NCBI GenBank assembly: GCA_013298245.1
Contig: JAAFHD010000185.1
Span: 1-7,138 of the forward strand
Origin: Alphaproteobacteria bacterium
GTDB lineage: Bacteria; Pseudomonadota; Alphaproteobacteria; Acetobacterales; Acetobacteraceae
Length of the DNA stretch: 7,138 nt
Direction: 5' to 3'
Part shown: positions 6,854 through 7,138 of the stretch, in pieces
Position numbering within the stretch: position 1 is the first letter of the stretch
Layout of the letters: each line of letters opens with the position of its first letter
The notes under the pieces: generated by a model
Told to the model about the DNA's origin: nothing
Databases searched by the model: none
The model's input: the letters and a program-made list of their open reading frames with translations, nothing else
Made by a program: the position numbers and the translations under genes

Positions 6854-6879
6854 GCCTCGGGCTGCGTGCGGCCCGAGGC
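6854..6879. terminator. GC-rich hairpin between convergent genes, likely bidirectional terminator
   Basis: GCCTCGGGC (6854-6862) pairs perfectly with GCCCGAGGC (6871-6879) across an eight-base loop. The stem begins on the base after the channel stop codon and ends ten bases before the stop of the opposite gene. There is no T-tract on either side, so classic intrinsic termination is not proven. Its position between two convergent stops makes a shared terminator the most likely role. Confidence 0.6.
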
Positions 6880-6889
6880 GTGCGGGCCG

Positions 6890-7138
6890 TTACTTCAGCT
6901 TCAGCGCCGCCAGCTTGGCGAAGGGATTGTCCTCGGCGGCGGTGGGCGTCTTGTCCTGGTGGTAGACGCGGGTTTCCGGGCCGCCGGGGCCGCGATCCGG
7001 GCGCGGGCCGCGCGGGCGGTCATCGCGCGGACCACGCGGGCCGTCGAACTTGCGCGGACCATCGGGGCGCGGGCCACGATCGCCCGGGCCGGTCTTGCCG
7101 AATGCACCACCAGGCGCGCCGGGGCGGCGGGGCTGGCG
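6890..7138 (-). CDS. C-terminal end of a protein with a Pro/Arg/Gly/Asp-rich tail (start outside window)
   Basis: The minus-strand frame is open from the window edge to a TAA at 6892-6890, giving 82 C-terminal residues. The first 55 or so are low-complexity and strongly basic (for example RGPRPDGPRKFDGPRGPRDD) and almost certainly disordered. A short linker (TRVYHQDKTPTAAED) leads to a terminal amphipathic segment, NPFAKLAALKLK. Such tails are common on bacterial RNA-binding proteins and helicases. The PFAKLAALK ending reminds me of SUV3/MgpS-like helicase-related proteins of alphaproteobacteria, but this is recall, not proof. The convergent frame with a plausible stop, the adjoining hairpin and protein-like sequence support a real gene. 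The catalytic or folded part is not in the window. Confidence 0.62.
   Translation of the reverse strand, partial: RQPRRPGAPGGAFGKTGPGDRGPRPDGPRKFDGPRGPRDDRPRGPRPDRGPGGPETRVYHQDKTPTAAEDNPFAKLAALKLK
6989..7090 (-). repeat. Degenerate GPR/RPD-type repeats in the disordered tail
   Basis: Within the partial minus-strand gene, RGPRPD occurs twice (visible residues 21-26 and 43-48), and GPRGPRDD and DRPRGPR lie between them. At DNA level the core gcgcgggcc recurs. The units are imperfect, consistent with slippage-prone growth of a disordered RNA-binding-like tail. Confidence 0.5.

Noticed and set aside
1..7138. tRNA, rRNA, CRISPR, insertion sequence or phage genes
   Set aside because: No tRNA-like arms, spaced repeats, terminal inverted repeats or transposase/integrase motifs were seen; nearly all the sequence is accounted for by coding genes.

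Overview
The window is very GC-rich DNA with tightly packed genes and strong G/C preference at third codon positions. The gene set (RutA, an NDP-forming acyl-CoA synthetase paired with an acyl-CoA dehydrogenase, NnrU, a bacterial Nav-type channel) suggests a high-GC alphaproteobacterium. An Acetobacteraceae/Roseomonas-like host is my guess from gene content and composition, not something proven by a marker gene.

Layout from left to right. Bases 1-954 (+) hold the 3' part of rutA, the pyrimidine ring-opening flavin monooxygenase; about 43 N-terminal residues lie outside the window. Bases 989-1957 (+) hold a 322-residue protein that I do not recognise. It ends tail-to-tail, with a 4-base overlap, against the next gene. 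Bases 1954-5162 (-) form a translationally coupled two-gene operon. An NDP-forming acyl-CoA synthetase (acetate--CoA ligase family, 678 aa) comes first and an acyl-CoA dehydrogenase (390 aa) second, joined by a TGATG stop/start. Together they would activate a carboxylic acid to its CoA thioester and introduce an alpha,beta double bond; the substrate is unknown.

A short divergent intergenic region (5163-5256) separates this operon from two membrane-protein genes on the + strand. These are an NnrU-family protein (5257-5943) and a six-transmembrane voltage-gated cation channel of the NaChBac/NavAb type (6002-6853). A 9-bp GC-rich hairpin just after the channel gene probably separates it from a convergent gene (6890-7138, -). 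Only the last 82 residues of that gene are visible, a Pro/Arg/Gly/Asp-rich tail ending in a short helix.

The most interesting observation is the channel's selectivity filter, which reads TLDDWAN instead of the TLESWxx of Na+-selective bacterial channels. Two acidic residues sit where engineered Ca2+-selective versions of these channels carry them, so this may be a natural bacterial Ca2+-permeable channel. No RNA genes, CRISPR arrays, insertion sequences or integration sites were seen.
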